From Sacculina carcini (Eukaryota; Arthropoda; Thecostraca; Sacculinidae), in contig OU696596.1 of NCBI GenBank assembly GCA_916048095.2, positions 496,001 to 560,000 on the forward strand: DNA of 64,000 nucleotides. Reading direction: 5' to 3'. Within the stretch, counting starts at the first letter, position 1; each line of letters begins with the position of its first letter. Position numbers and translations under genes: made by a program. The notes under the pieces were generated by a model that was not told where the DNA came from, did no database searches, and saw only the letters and a list, made by a program, of their open reading frames with translations. Shown piece by piece: positions 11,696-24,785 of this stretch.

Positions 11696-13740
11696 AGTGT
11701 GCCCTAAGTGTGTCCTAACTGTTACCTAAGTGTGCCCTAACTGTTACCTAAGTATGCCCTAAGTGTTACCTAAGTGTGCCCTAAGTGTTACCTAAGTGTG
11801 GCCTAAGTGTTACCTAAGTGTGCCCCAAGTGTTACCTAAGTGTGCCCTAAGTGTTAACTAAGTGTTACCTAAGTGTGCCCTAAGTGTTACCTAAGTGTAC
11901 CATAAGTGTTACCTAAGTGTTACCTAAGTGTTACCTAAGTGTTACCTAAGAGTTACCTAAGTGTTACATATGTGTTACCTAAGTGTGCCCTAAGTGTTAC
12001 CTAAGTGTGCGCTAAGTGTTACCTAAGTGTTATCTAAGTGTGCCCTAAGTGTTACCTAAGTGTGCCCTAAGTGTTACCTAAGTGTGCCCTAAGTGTTACC
12101 TAAGTGTGCCCTAAGTGTTACCCAAGTGTGCCCTAAGTGTTACCTAAGTGTGCCCTAAGTGTTACCTAAGTGTGCCCCAAGTGTTACCTAAGTGTGCCCT
12201 AAGTGTTAACTAAGTGTTACCTAAGTGTGCCCTAAGTGTTACCTAAGTGTGCCCTAAGTGTTACCTAAGTGTTACCTAAGTGTTACCTAAGTGTTACCTA
12301 AGTGTGCCCTAAGTGTTACCCAAGTGTTACCTAAGTGTTACCTAAGTGTTACCTAAGTGTTACCTAAGTATTACCTAAGTGTTACCTAAGTGTGCCCTAA
12401 GTGTTACCTAAGTGTGCCCTAACTGTTACCTAAGTGTGCCCTAACTGTTACCTAAGTGTGCCCTAAGTGTTACCTAAGTGTGCCCTAAGTGTTACCTAAG
12501 TGTACCCTTAGTGTTACCTAAGTGTTACCTAAGTGTTAACTAAGTGTTACTTAAGTGTTACCCAAGTGTGCCCTAAGTGTTACCTAAGTGTGCCCTAAGT
12601 GTTACCTAAGTGTACCCTAAGTGTTACCTAAGTGTTACCTAAGTGTTACTTAAGTGTTACCCAAGTGTTACCTAAGTGTGCCCTAAGTGTTACCTAAGTG
12701 TGCCCTAAGTGTGCCCTAAGTGTTACCTAAGTGTACCCTTAGTGTTACCCAAGTGTTACCTAAGTGTTACCTAAGTGTGCCCTAAGTGTTACCTAAGTGT
12801 GCCCTAAGTGTTACCTAAGTGTGCCCTAAGTGTTACCCAAGTGTGCCCTAAGTGTTACCCAAGTGTGCCCTAAGTGTTACCTAAGTGTGCCCTAAGTGTG
12901 CCCTAAGTGTTACCTAAGTGTACCATAAGTGTTACCTAAGTGTTACCTAAGTGTTACCTAAGTGTTACCTAAGTGTTACCTAAGAGTTACCTAAGTGTTA
13001 CATAAGTGTTACCTAAGTGTGCCCTAAGTGTTACCTAAGTGTGCCCTAAGTGTTACCTAAGTGTGCCCTAAGTGTTACCTAAGTGTGCCCTAAGTGTTAT
13101 CTAAGTGTGCCCTAAGTGTTACCTAAGTGTACCCTAAGTGTTACCTAAGTGTGGCCTAAGTGTTACCTAAGTGTGCCCCAAGAGTTACCTAAGTGTGCCC
13201 TAAGTGTTAACTAAGTGTTACCTAAGTGTGCCCTAAGTGTTACCTAAGTGTACCATAAGTGTTACCTAAGTGTTACCTAAGTGTTACCTAAGTGTTACCT
13301 AAGAGTTACCTAAGTGTTACATATGTGTTACCTAAGTGTGCCCTAAGTGTTACCTAAGTGTGCGCTAAGTGTTACCTAAGTGTTACCTAAGTGTGCCCTA
13401 AGTGTTACCTAAGTGTGCCCTAAGTGTTACCTAAGTGTGCCCTAAGTGTTACCTAAGTGTGCCCTAAGTGTTACCCAAGTGTGCCCTAAGTGTTACCTAA
13501 GTGTGCCCTAAGTGTTACCTAAGTGTGCCCCAAGTGTTACCTAAGTGTGCCCTAAGTGTTACCTAAGTGTGCCCTAAGTGTGCCCTAAGTGTTACCTAAG
13601 TGTACCCTTAGTGTTACCCAAGTGTTACCTAAGTGTTACCTAAGTGTGCCCTAAGTGTTACCTAAGTGTGCCCTAAGTGTTACCTAAGTGTGCCCTAAGT
13701 GTTACCCAAGTGTGCCCTAAGTGTTACCCAAGTGTGCCCT

Positions 13741-16700
13741 AAGTGTTACCTAAGTGTGCCCTAAGTGTGCCCTAAGTGTGCCCTAAGTGTTACCTAAGTG
13801 TGCCCTAAGTGTTACCTAAGTGTGCCCTAAGTGTTACCTAAGTGTACCCTAAGTGTTACCTAAGTGTGGCCTAAGTGTTACCTAAGTGTGCCCCAAGAGT
13901 TACCTAAGTGTGCCCTAAGTGTTAACTAAGTGTTACCTAAGTGTGCCCTAAGTGTTACCTAAGTGTACCATAAGTGTTACCTAAGTGTTACCTAAGTGTT
14001 ACCTAAGTGTTACCTAAGAGTTACCTAAGTGTTACATATGTGTTACCTAAGTGTGCCCTAAGTGTTACCTAAGTGTGCGCTAAGTGTTACCTAAGTGTTA
14101 CCTAAGTGTGCCCTAAGTGTGCCCTAAGTGTTACCTAAGTGTGCCCTAAGTGTGCCCTAAGTGTTACCTAAGTGTACCCTTAGTGTTACCCAAGTGTTAC
14201 CTAAGTGTTACCTAAGTGTTACCTAAGTGTGCCCTAAGTGTTACCTAAGTGTGCCCTAAGTGTTACCTAAGTGTGCCCTAAGTGTTACCCAAGTGTGCCC
14301 TAAGTGTTACCCAAGTGTGCCCTAAGTGTTACCTAAGTGTGCCCTAAGTGTGCCCTAAGTGTTACCTAAGTGTACCATAAGTGTTACCTAAGTGTTACCT
14401 AAGTGTTACCTAAGTGTTACCTAAGTGTTACCTAAGAGTTACCTAAGTGTTACATAAGTGTTACCTAAGTGTGCCCTAAGTGTTACCTAAGTGTGCCCTA
14501 AGTGTTACCTAAGTGTGCCCTAAGTGTTACCTAAGTGTGCCCTAAGTGTTACCTAAGTGTGCCCTAAGTGTGCCCTAAGTGTTACCTAAGTGTACCATAA
14601 GTGTTACCTAAGTGTGCCCTAAGTGTTACCTAAGTGTGCCCTAAGTGTTACCTAAGTGTACCCTAAGTGTTACCTAAGTGTGGCCTAAGTGTTACCTAAG
14701 TGTGCCCCAAGAGTTACCTAAGTGTGCCCTAAGTGTTAACTAAGTGTTACCTAAGTGTGCCCTAAGTGTTACCTAAGTGTACCATAAGTGTTACCTAAGT
14801 GTTACCTAAGTGTTACCTAAGTGTTACCTAAGAGTTACCTAAGTGTTACATATGTGTTACCTAAGTGTGCCCTAAGTGTTACCTAAGTGTGCGCTAAGTG
14901 TTACCTAAGTGTTACCTAAGTGTGCCCTAAGTGTTACCTAAGTGTGCCCTAAGTGTTACCTAAGTGTGCCCTAAGTGTTACCTAAGTGTGCCCTAAGTGT
15001 TACCCAAGTGTGCCCTAAGTGTTACCTAAGTGTGCCCTAAGTGTTACCTAAGTGTGCCCCAAGTGTTACCTAAGTGTGCCCTAAGTGTTAACTAAGTGTT
15101 ACCTAAGTGTGCCCTAAGTGTTACCTAAGTGTGCCCTAAGTGTTACCTAAGTGTTACCTAAGTGTTACCTAAGTGTTACCTAAGTGTGCCCTAAGTGTTA
15201 CCTAAGTGTGCCCTAACTGTTACCTAAGTGTGCCCTAAGTGTTACCTAAGTGTGCCCTAAGTGTTACCTAAGTGTACCCTTAGTGTTACATAAGTGTTAC
15301 CTAAGTGTTAACTAAGTGTTACTTAAGTGTTACCCAATTGTGCCCTAAGTGTTACCTAAGTGTGCCCTAAGTGTTACCTAAGTGTGCCCTAAGTGTTACC
15401 TAAGTGTACCCTAAGTGTTACCTAAGTGTTACCTAAGTGTTACCTAAGTGTTACCCAAGTGTTACCTAAGTGTGCCCTAAGTGTTACCTAAGTGTGCCCT
15501 AAGTGTGCCCTAAGTGTTACCTAAGTGTACCCTAAGTGTTACCTAAGTGTTACCTAAGTGTTACCTAAGTGTGCCCTAAGTGTTACCTAAGTGTGCCCTA
15601 AGTGTTACCTAAGTGTGCCCTAAGTGTTACCCAAGTGTGCCCTAAGTGTTACCCAAGTGTGCCCTAAGTGTTACCTAAGTGTGCCCTAAGTGTGCCCTAA
15701 GTGTTACCTAAGTGTACCATAAGTGTTACCTAAGTGTTACCTAAGTGTTACCTAAGTGTTACCTAAGTGTTACCTAAGAGTTACCTAAGTGTTACATAAG
15801 TGTTACCTAAGTGTGCCCTAAGTGTTACCTAAGTGTGCCCTAAGTGTTACCTAAGTGTGCCCTAAGTGTTACCTAAGTGTGCCCTAAGTGTTACCTAAGT
15901 GTGCCCTAAGTGTGCCCTAAGTGTTACCTAAGTGTACCATAAGTGTTACCTAAGTGTTACCTAAGTGTTACCTAAGTGTTACCTAAGTGTTACCTAAGTG
16001 TTACCTAAGTGTTACCCAAGTGTTACCTAAGTGTGCCCTAAGTGTTACCTAAGTGTGCCCTAAGTGTGCCCCAAGTGTTACCTAAGTGTACCCTTAGTGT
16101 TACCCAAGTGTTACCTAAGTGTTAACTAAGTGTTACCTAAGTGTGCCCTAAGTGTTACCTAAGTGTGCCCTAAGTGTTACCTAAGTGTGCCCTAAGTGTT
16201 ACCCAAGTGTGCACTAAGTGTTACCTAAGTGTGCCCTAAGTGTGCCCTAAGTGTTACCTAAGTGTACCCTTAGTGTTACCCAAGTGTTACCTAAGTGTTA
16301 CCTAAGTGTTACCTAAGTGTGCCCTAAGTGTTACCTAAGTGTGCCCTAAGTGTTACCTAAGTGTGCCCTAAGTGTTACCCAAGTGTGCCCTAAGTGTTAC
16401 CCAAGTGTGCCCTAAGTGTTACCCAAGTGTGCCCTAAGTGTTACCTAAGTGTGCCCTAAGTGTGCCCTAAGTGTGCCCTAAGTGTTACCTAAGTGTGCCC
16501 TAAGTGTTACCTAAGTGTGCCCTAAGTGTTACCTAAGTGTACCCTAAGTGTTACCTAAGTGTGGCCTAAGTGTTACCTAAGTGTGCCCCAAGAGTTACCT
16601 AAGTGTGCCCTAAGTGTTAACTAAGTGTTACCTAAGTGTGCCCTAAGTGTTACCTAAGTGTACCATAAGTGTTACCTAAGTGTTACCTAAGTGTTACCTA

Positions 16701-19146
16701 AGTGTTACCTAAGAGTTACCTAAGTGTTACATATGTGTTACCTAAGTGTGCCCTAAGTGTTACCTAAGTGTGCGCTAAGTGTTACCTAAGTGTTACCTAA
16801 GTGTGCCCTAAGTGTGCCCTAAGTGTTACCTAAGTGTGCCCTAAGTGTGCCCTAAGTGTTACCTAAGTGTACCCTTAGTGTTACCCAAGTGTTACCTAAG
16901 TGTTACCTAAGTGTTACCTAAGTGTGCCCTAAGTGTTACCTAAGTGTGCCCTAAGTGTTACCTAAGTGTGCCCTAAGTGTTACCCAAGTGTGCCCTAAGT
17001 GTTACCCAAGTGTGCCCTAAGTGTTACCTAAGTGTGCCCTAAGTGTGCCCTAAGTGTTACCTAAGTGTACCATAAGTGTTACCTAAGTGTTACCTAAGTG
17101 TTACCTAAGTGTTACCTAAGTGTTACCTAAGAGTTACCTAAGTGTTACATAAGTGTTACCTAAGTGTGCCCTAAGTGTTACCTAAGTGTGCCCTAAGTGT
17201 TACCTAAGTGTGCCCTAAGTGTTACCTAAGTGTGCCCTAAGTGTTACCTAAGTGTGCCCTAAGTGTGCCCTAAGTGTTACCTAAGTGTACCATAAGTGTT
17301 ACCTAAGTGTGCCCTAAGTGTTACCTAAGTGTGCCCTAAGTGTTACCTAAGTGTACCCTAAGTGTTACCTAAGTGTGGCCTAAGTGTTACCTAAGTGTGC
17401 CCCAAGAGTTACCTAAGTGTGCCCTAAGTGTTACCTAAGTGTTACCTAAGTGTGCCCTAAGTGTTACCTAAGTGTTCCCTAAGTGTTACCTAAGTGTTAC
17501 CTAAGTGTTACCTAAGTGTTACCTAAGAGTTACCTAAGTGTTACATATGTGTTACCTAAGTGTGCCCTAAGTGTTACCTAAGTGTGCGCTAAGTGTTACC
17601 TAAGTGTTACCTAAGTGTGCCCTAAGTGTTACCTAAGTGTGCCCTAAGTGTTACCTAAGTGTGCCCTAAGTGTTACCTAAGTGTGCCCTAAGTGTTACCC
17701 AAGTGTGCCCTAAGTGTTACCTAAGTGTGCCCTAAGTGTTACCTAAGTGTGCCCCAAGTGTTACCTAAGTGTGCCCTAAGTGTTAACTAAGTGTTACCTA
17801 AGTGTGCCCTAAGTGTTACCTAAGTGTGCCCTAAGTGTTACCTAAGTGTTACCTAAGTGTTACCTAAGTGTTACCTAAGTGTGCCCTAAGTGTTACCTAA
17901 GTGTGCCCTAACTGTTACCTAAGTGTGCCCTAAGTGTTACCTAAGTGTGCCCTAAGTGTTACCTAAGTGTACCCTTAGTGTTACATAAGTGTTACCTAAG
18001 TGTTAACTAAGTGTTACTTAAGTGTTACCCAATTGTGCCCTAAGTGTTACCTAAGTGTGCCCTAAGTGTTACCTAAGTGTGCCCTAAGTGTTACCTAAGT
18101 GTACCCTAAGTGTTACCTAAGTGTTACCTAAGTGTTACCTAAGTGTTACCCAAGTGTTACCTAAGTGTGCCCTAAGTGTTACCTAAGTGTGCCCTAAGTG
18201 TGCCCTAAGTGTTACCTAAGTGTACCCTTAGTGTTACCCAAGTGTTACCTAAGTGTTACCTAAGTGTTACCTAAGTGTGCCCTAAGTGTTACCTAAGTGT
18301 GCCCTAAGTGTTACCTAAGTGTGCCCTAAGTGTTACCCAAGTGTGCCCTAAGTGTTACCCAAGTGTGCCCTAAGTGTTACCTAAGTGTGCCCTAAGTGTT
18401 CCCTAAGTGTTACCTAAGTGTACCATAAGTGTTACCTAAGTGTTACCTAAGTGTTACCTAAGTGTTACCTAAGTGTTACCTAAGAGTTACCTAAGTGTTA
18501 CATAAGTGTTACCTAAGTGTGCCCTAAGTGTTACCTAAGTGTGCCCTAAGTGTTACCTAAGTGTGCCCTAAGTGTTACCTAAGTGTGCCCTAAGTGTTAC
18601 CTAAGTGTGCCCTAAGTGTGCCCTAAGTGTTACCTAAGTGTACCCTAAGTGTTACCTAAGTGTTACCTAAGTGTTACCTAAGTGTTACCTAAGTGTTACC
18701 TAAGTGTTACCTAAGTGTTACCCAAGTGTTACCTAAGTGTGCCCTAAGTGTTACCTAAGTGTGCCCTAAGTGTGCCCCAAGTGTTACCTAAGTGTACCCT
18801 TAGTGTTACCCAAGTGTTACCTAAGTGTTAACTAAGTGTTACCTAAGTGTGCCCTAAGTGTTACCTAAGTGTGCCCTAAGTGTTACCTAAGTGTGCCCTA
18901 AGTGTTACCCAAGTGTGCACTAAGTGTTACCTAAGTGTGCCCTAAGTGTGCCCTAAGTGTTACCTAAGTGTACCCTTAGTGTTACCCAAGTGTTACCTAA
19001 GTGTTACCTAAGTGTTACCTAAGTGTGCCCTAAGTGTTACCTAAGTGTGCCCTAAGTGTTACCTAAGTGTGCCCTAAGTGTTACCCAAGTGTGCCCTAAG
19101 TGTTACCCAAGTGTGCCCTAAGTGTTACCTAAGTGTGCCCTAAGTG
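13741..19146 (+). repeat. Tandem segmental duplication, period 2695-2706 bp
   Basis: The first copy starts at or a little before 13741 and the second runs from about 16436 to 19146. CATATG sites at 14035 and 14849 recur at 16730 and 17544, and the ACATAAG context at 15288 recurs at 17983, all 2695 bp (245 monomers) apart. From the AGTGTGCACTA monomer (16206 region and 18912 region) onward the offset is 2706, so one monomer was gained or lost. The match ends near 16440 and 19146. Confidence 0.8.
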
Positions 19147-22100
19147 TGCCCTAAGTGTTACCTAAGTGTACCATAAGTGTTACCTAAGTGTTACCTAAGT
19201 GTTACCTAAGTGTTACCTAAGTGTTACCTAAGAGTTACCTAAGTGTTACATAAGTGTTACCTAAGTGTGCCCTAAGTGTTACCTAAGTGTGCCCTAAGTG
19301 TTACCTAAGTGTGCCCTAAGTGTTACCTAAGTGTGCCCTAAGTGTTACCTAAGTGTGCCCTAAGTGTGCCCTAAGTGTTACCTAAGTGTACCATAAGTGT
19401 TACCTAAGTGTTACCTAAGTGTTACCTAAGTGTTACCTAAGTGTTACCTAAGTGTTACCTAAGTGTTACCCAAGTGATACCTAAGTGTGCCCTAAGTGTT
19501 ACCTAAGTGTGCCCTAAGTGTGCCCCAAGTGTTACCTAAGTGTACCCTTAGTGTTACCCAAGTGTTACCTAAGTGTTAACTAAGTGTTACCTAAGTGTGC
19601 CCTAAGTGTTACCTAAGTGTGCCCTAAGTGTTACCTAAGTGTGCCCTAAGTGTTACCCAAGTGTGCCCTAAGTGTTACCTAAGTGTGCCCTAAGTGTTAC
19701 CTAAGTGTGCCCTAAGTGTTAACTAAGTGTTACCTAAGTGTGCCCTAAGTGTTACCTAAGTGTGCCCTAAGTGTTACCTAAGTGTTACCTAAGTGTTACC
19801 TAAGTGTTACCTAAGTGTGCCCTAAGTGTTACCTAAGTGTGCCCTAACTGTTACCTAAGTGTGCCCTAAGTGTTACCTAAGTGTGCCCTAAGTGTTACCT
19901 AAGTGTGCCCTAAGTGTTACCCAAGTGTGCCCTAAGTGTTACCCAAGTGTGCCCTAAGTGTTACCTAAGTGTGCCCTAAGTGTGCCCTAAGTGTTACCTA
20001 AGTGTACCATAAGTGTTACCTAAGTGTTACCTAAGTGTTACCTAAGTGTTACCTAAGTGTTACCTAAGAGTTACCTAAGTGTTACATAAGTGTTACCTAA
20101 GTGTGCCCTAAGTGTTACCTAAGTGTGCCCTAAGTGTTACCTAAGTGTGCCCTAAGTGTTACCTAAGTGTGCCCTAAGTGTTACCTAAGTGTGCCCTAAG
20201 TGTGCCCTAAGTGTTACCTAAGTGTACCATAAGTGTTACCTAAGTGTGCCCTAAGTGTTACCTAAGTGTGCCCTAAGTGTTACCTAAGTGTACCCTAAGT
20301 GTTACCTAAGTGTGGCCTAAGTGTTACCTAAGTGTGCCCCAAGAGTTACCTAAGTGTGCCCTAAGTGTTAACTAAGTGTTACCTAAGTGTGCCCTAAGTG
20401 TTACCTAAGTGTACCATAAGTGTTACCTAAGTGTTACCTAAGTGTTACCTAAGTGTTACCTAAGAGTTACCTAAGTGTTACATATGTGTTACCTAAGTGT
20501 GCCCTAAGTGTTACCTAAGTGTGCGCTAAGTGTTACCTAAGTGTTACCTAAGTGTGCCCTAAGTGTTACCTAAGTGTGCCCTAAGTGTTACCTAAGTGTG
20601 CCCTAAGTGTTACCTAAGTGTGCCCTAAGTGTTACCCAAGTGTGCCCTAAGTGTTACCTAAGTGTGCCCTAAGTGTTACCTAAGTGTGCCCCAAGTGTTA
20701 CCTAAGTGTGCCCTAAGTGTTAACTAAGTGTTACCTAAGTGTGCCCTAAGTGTTACCTAAGTGTGCCCTAAGTGTTACCTAAGTGTTACCTAAGTGTTAC
20801 CTAAGTGTTACCTAAGTGTGCCCTAAGTGTTACCTAAGTGTGCCCTAACTGTTACCTAAGTGTGCCCTAAGTGTTACCTAAGTGTGCCCTAAGTGTTACC
20901 TAAGTGTACCCTTAGTGTTACATAAGTGTTACCTAAGTGTTAACTAAGTGTTACTTAAGTGTTACCCAATTGTGCCCTAAGTGTTACCTAAGTGTGCCCT
21001 AAGTGTTACCTAAGTGTGCCCTAAGTGTTACCTAAGTGTACCCTAAGTGTTACCTAAGTGTTACCTAAGTGTTACCTAAGTGTTACCCAAGTGTTACCTA
21101 AGTGTGCCCTAAGTGTTACCTAAGTGTGCCCTAAGTGTGCCCTAAGTGTTACCTAAGTGTACCCTTAGTGTTACCCAAGTGTTACCTAAGTGTTACCTAA
21201 GTGTTACCTAAGTGTGCCCTAAGTGTTACCTAAGTGTGCCCTAAGTGTTACCTAAGTGTGCCCTAAGTGTTACCCAAGTGTGCCCTAAGTGTTACCCAAG
21301 TGTGCCCTAAGTGTTACCTAAGTGTGCCCTAAGTGTGCCCTAAGTGTTACCTAAGTGTTACCTAAGTGTTACCTAAGTGTTACCTAAGTGTTACCTAAGT
21401 GTTACCTAAGTGTTACCTAAGAGTTACCTAAGTGTTACATAAGTGTTACCTAAGTGTGCCCTAAGTGTTACCTAAGTGTGCCCTAAGTGTTACCTAAGTG
21501 TGCCCTAAGTGTTACCTAAGTGTGCCCTAAGTGTTACCTAAGTGTGCCCTAAGTGTGCCCTAAGTGTTACCTAAGTGTACCATAAGTGTTACCTAAGTGT
21601 TACCTAAGTGTTACCTAAGTGTTACCTAAGTGTTACCTAAGTGTTACCTAAGTGTTACCCAAGTGTTACCTAAGTGTGCCCTAAGTGTTACCTAAGTGTG
21701 CCCTAAGTGTGCCCCAAGTGTTACCTAAGTGTACCCTTAGTGTTACCCAAGTGTTACCTAAGTGTTAACTAAGTGTTACCTAAGTGTGCCCTAAGTGTTA
21801 CCTAAGTGTGCCCTAAGTGTTACCTAAGTGTGCCCTAAGTGTTACCCAAGTGTGCCCTAAGTGTTACCTAAGTGTGCCCTAAGTGTGCCCTAAGTGTTAC
21901 CTAAGTGTACCCTTAGTGTTACCCAAGTGTTACCTAAGTGTTACCTAAGTGTTACCTAAGTGTGCCCTAAGTGTTACCTAAGTGTGCCCTAAGTGTTACC
22001 TAAGTGTGCCCTAAGTGTTACCCAAGTGTGCCCTAAGTGTTACCCAAGTGTGCCCTAAGTGTTACCTAAGTGTGCCCTAAGTGTGCCCTAAGTGTTACCT

Positions 22101-22630
22101 AAGTGTACCATAAGTGTTACCTAAGTGTTACCTAAGTGTTACCTAAGTGTTACCTAAGTGTTACCTAAGAGTTACCTAAGTGTTACATAAGTGTTACCTA
22201 AGTGTGCCCTAAGTGTTACCTAAGTGTGCCCTAAGTGTTACCTAAGTGTGCCCTAAGTGTTACCTAAGTGTGCCCTAAGTGTGCCCTAAGTGTTACCTAA
22301 GTGTACCATAAGTGTTACCTAAGTGTTACCTAAGTGTTACCTAAGTGTTACCTAAGTGTTACCTAAGTGTTACCTAAGTGTTACCCAAGTGATACCTAAG
22401 TGTGCCCTAAGTGTTACCTAAGTGTGCCCTAAGTGTGCCCCAAGTGTTACCTAAGTGTACCCTTAGTGTTACCCAAGTGTTACCTAAGTGTTAACTAAGT
22501 GTTACCTAAGTGTGCCCTAAGTGTTACCTAAGTGTGCCCTAAGTGTTACCTAAGTGTGCCCTAAGTGTTACCCAAGTGTGCCCTAAGTGTTACCTAAGTG
22601 TGCCCTAAGTGTTACCTAAGTGTGCCCCAA
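16930..22630 (+). repeat. Tandem segmental duplication, period 2937-2915 bp
   Basis: The first copy is about 16930-19866 and the second about 19867-22630. Landmarks 2937 bp (267 monomers) apart include AGTGTACCATA contexts (17069 and 20006; 17289 and 20226), CATATG (17544 and 20481), ACATAAG (17983 and 20920; 18500 and 21437) and a CCCCAAG context (18774 and 21711). Further right the offset falls to 2915 (AGTGATACCTA context at 19471 and 22386), a difference of two monomers. Its left copy overlaps the right copy of the preceding 2695-bp duplication. Confidence 0.8.
20480..21885 (+). repeat. Block shared with 45440-46845 (offset 24960)
   Basis: CATATG (20481 and 45441), ACATAAG contexts (20920 and 45880; 21437 and 46397) and a CCCCAAG context (21711 and 46671) all recur 24960 bp apart. 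The lines just before the end were compared base by base and agree. The match stops near 21886 and 46846, where one copy has a B monomer and the other an A monomer. It shows that distant parts of the array exchanged or were copied from the same source. Confidence 0.8.
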
Positions 22631-22834
22631 GTGTTACCTAAGTGTGCCCTAAGTGTTACCTAAGTGTGCCCTAAGTGTGCCCCAAGTGTTACCTAAGTGT
22701 ACCCTTAGTGTTACCCAAGTGTTACCTAAGTGTTACCTAAGTGTTACCTAAGTGTTACCCAAGTGATACCTAAGTGTGCCCTAAGTGTTACCTAAGTGTG
22801 CCCTAAGTGTGCCCCAAGTGTTACCTAAGTGTAC

Positions 22835-23165
22835 CCTTAGTGTTACCCAAGTGTTACCTAAGTGTTGACTAAGTGTTACCTAAGTGTGCCCTAAGTGTTA
22901 CCTAAGTGTGCCCTAAGTGTAACCCAAGTGTGCCCTAAGTGTTACCTAAGTGTGCCCTAAGTGTTACCTAAGTGTGCCCCAAGTGTTACCTAAGTGTACC
23001 CTTAGTGTTACCCAAGTGTTACCTAAGTGTTAACTAAGTGTTACCTAAGTGTGCCCTAAGTGTTACCTAAGTGTGCCCTAAGTGTAACCCAAGTGTGCCC
23101 TAAGTGTTACCTAAGTGTGCCCTAAGTGTTACCTAAGTGTGCCCCAAGTGTTACCTAAGTGTGCC
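22835..23165 (+). repeat. Local 165-bp duplication marked by AGTGTAACCCA
   Basis: The rare monomer AGTGTAACCCA occurs near 22916 and again near 23081, 165 bp (15 monomers) apart, with similar flanks. The first context also holds a unique AGTGTTGACTA monomer near 22861. A third AGTGTAACCCA, near 27477, belongs to a larger duplicate of this region lying about 4.4-4.56 kb to the right. Confidence 0.75.
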
Positions 23166-23599
23166 CTAAGTGTTACCTAAGTGTGCCCCAAGTGTTACCT
23201 AAGTGTGCCCTAAGTGTTACCTAAGTGTACCCTAAGTGTTACCTAAGTGTTACCTAAGTGTGCCCTAAGTGTTACCTAAGTGTGCCCTAAGTGTTACCTA
23301 AGTGTGCCCTAAGTGTTACCTAAGTGTGCCCTAAGTGTTACCTAAGTGTGCCCTAAGTGTTACCCAAGTGTGCCCTAAGTGTTACCTAAGTGTGCCCTAA
23401 GTGTTACCCAAGTGTGCCCTAAGTGTTACCCAAGTGTGCCCTAAGTGTTACCTAAGTGTGCCCTAAGTGTGCCCTAAGTGTTACCTAAGTGTACCATAAG
23501 TGTTACCTAAGTGTTACCTAAGTGTTACCTAAGTGTTACCTAAGTGTTACCTAAGAGTTACCTAAGTGTTACATAAGTGTTACCTAAGTGTGCCCTAAG

Positions 23600-24785
23600 T
23601 GTTACCTAAGTGTGCCCTAAGTGTTAACTAAGTGTTACCTAAGTGTGCCCTAAGTGTTACCTAAGTGTGCCCTAAGTGTTACCTAAGTGTTACCTAAGTG
23701 TTACCTAAGTGTCACCTAAGTGTGCCCTAAGTGTTACCCAAGTGTTACCTAAGTGTTACCTAAGTGTTACCTAAGTGTTACCTAAGTATTACCTAAGTGT
23801 TACCTAAGTGTGCCCTAAGTGTTACCTAAGTGTGCCCTAACTGTTACCTAAGTGTGCCCTAACTGTTACCTAAGTGTGCCCTAAGTGTTACCTAAGTGTG
23901 CCCTAAGTGTTACCTAAGTGTACCCTTAGTGTTACCTAAGTGTTACCTAAGTGTTAACTAAGTGTTACTTAAGTGTTACCTAAGTGTTACCTAAGTGTTA
24001 CCTAAGTGTGCCCTAAGTGTTACCTAAGTGTTACCTAAGTGTTACCTAAGTGTGCCCTAAGTGTTACCTAAGTGTGCCCTAAGTGTTACCTAAGTGTGCC
24101 CTAAGTGTTACCTAAGTGTGCCCTAATTGTTACCTAAGTGTGCCCTAAGTGTTACCTAAGTGTGCCCTAAGTGTTACCTAAGTGTGCCCTAAGTGTTACC
24201 TAAGTGTGCTCTAAGTGCTACCTAAGTGTGCCCTAAGTGTTACCTAAGTGTGCCCTAAGTGTTACCTAAGTGTACCCTAAGTGTTACCTAAGTGTGGCCT
24301 AAGTGTTACCTAAGTGTGCCCCAAGTGTTACCTAAGTGTGCCCTAAGTGTTACCTAAGTGTGCCCTAACTGTTACCTAAGTGTGCCCTAACTGTTACCTA
24401 AGTGTGCCCTAAGTGTTACCTAAGTGTGCCCTAAGTGTTACCTAAGTGTACCCTTAGTGTTACCTAAGTGTTACCTAAGTGTTAACTAAGTGTTACTTAA
24501 GTGTTACCTAAGTGTTACCTAAGTGTTACCTAAGTGTGCCCTAAGTGTTACCTAAGTGTGCCCTAAGTGTGCCCTAAGTGTTACCTAAGTGTGCCCTAAG
24601 TGTTACCTAAGTGTTACCTAAGTGTTACCTAAGTGTTACCTAAGTGTGCCCTAAGTGTTACCTAAGTGTGCCCTAAGTGTTACCTAAGTGTGCCCTAAGT
24701 GTTACCTAAGTGTGCCCTAAGTGTTACCTAAGTGTGCCCTAAGTGTCACCTAAGTGTGCCCTAAGTGTTACCCAAGTGTTACCTA
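23600..24785 (+). repeat. Segment duplicated at about 27950-29137 (offset 4352)
   Basis: Several markers recur exactly 4352 bp apart: AGTGTCACCTA (23711 and 28063), AGTATTACCTA (23786 and 28138), the CCCTAATT context (24121 and 28473), GCTCTAAG (24208 and 28560) and a second AGTGTCACCTA (24745 and 29097). 4352 is 396 monomers minus 4 bp, which fits the single 7-bp monomer at 26590 lying between the copies. The match stops at 24785 and 29137. Confidence 0.8.
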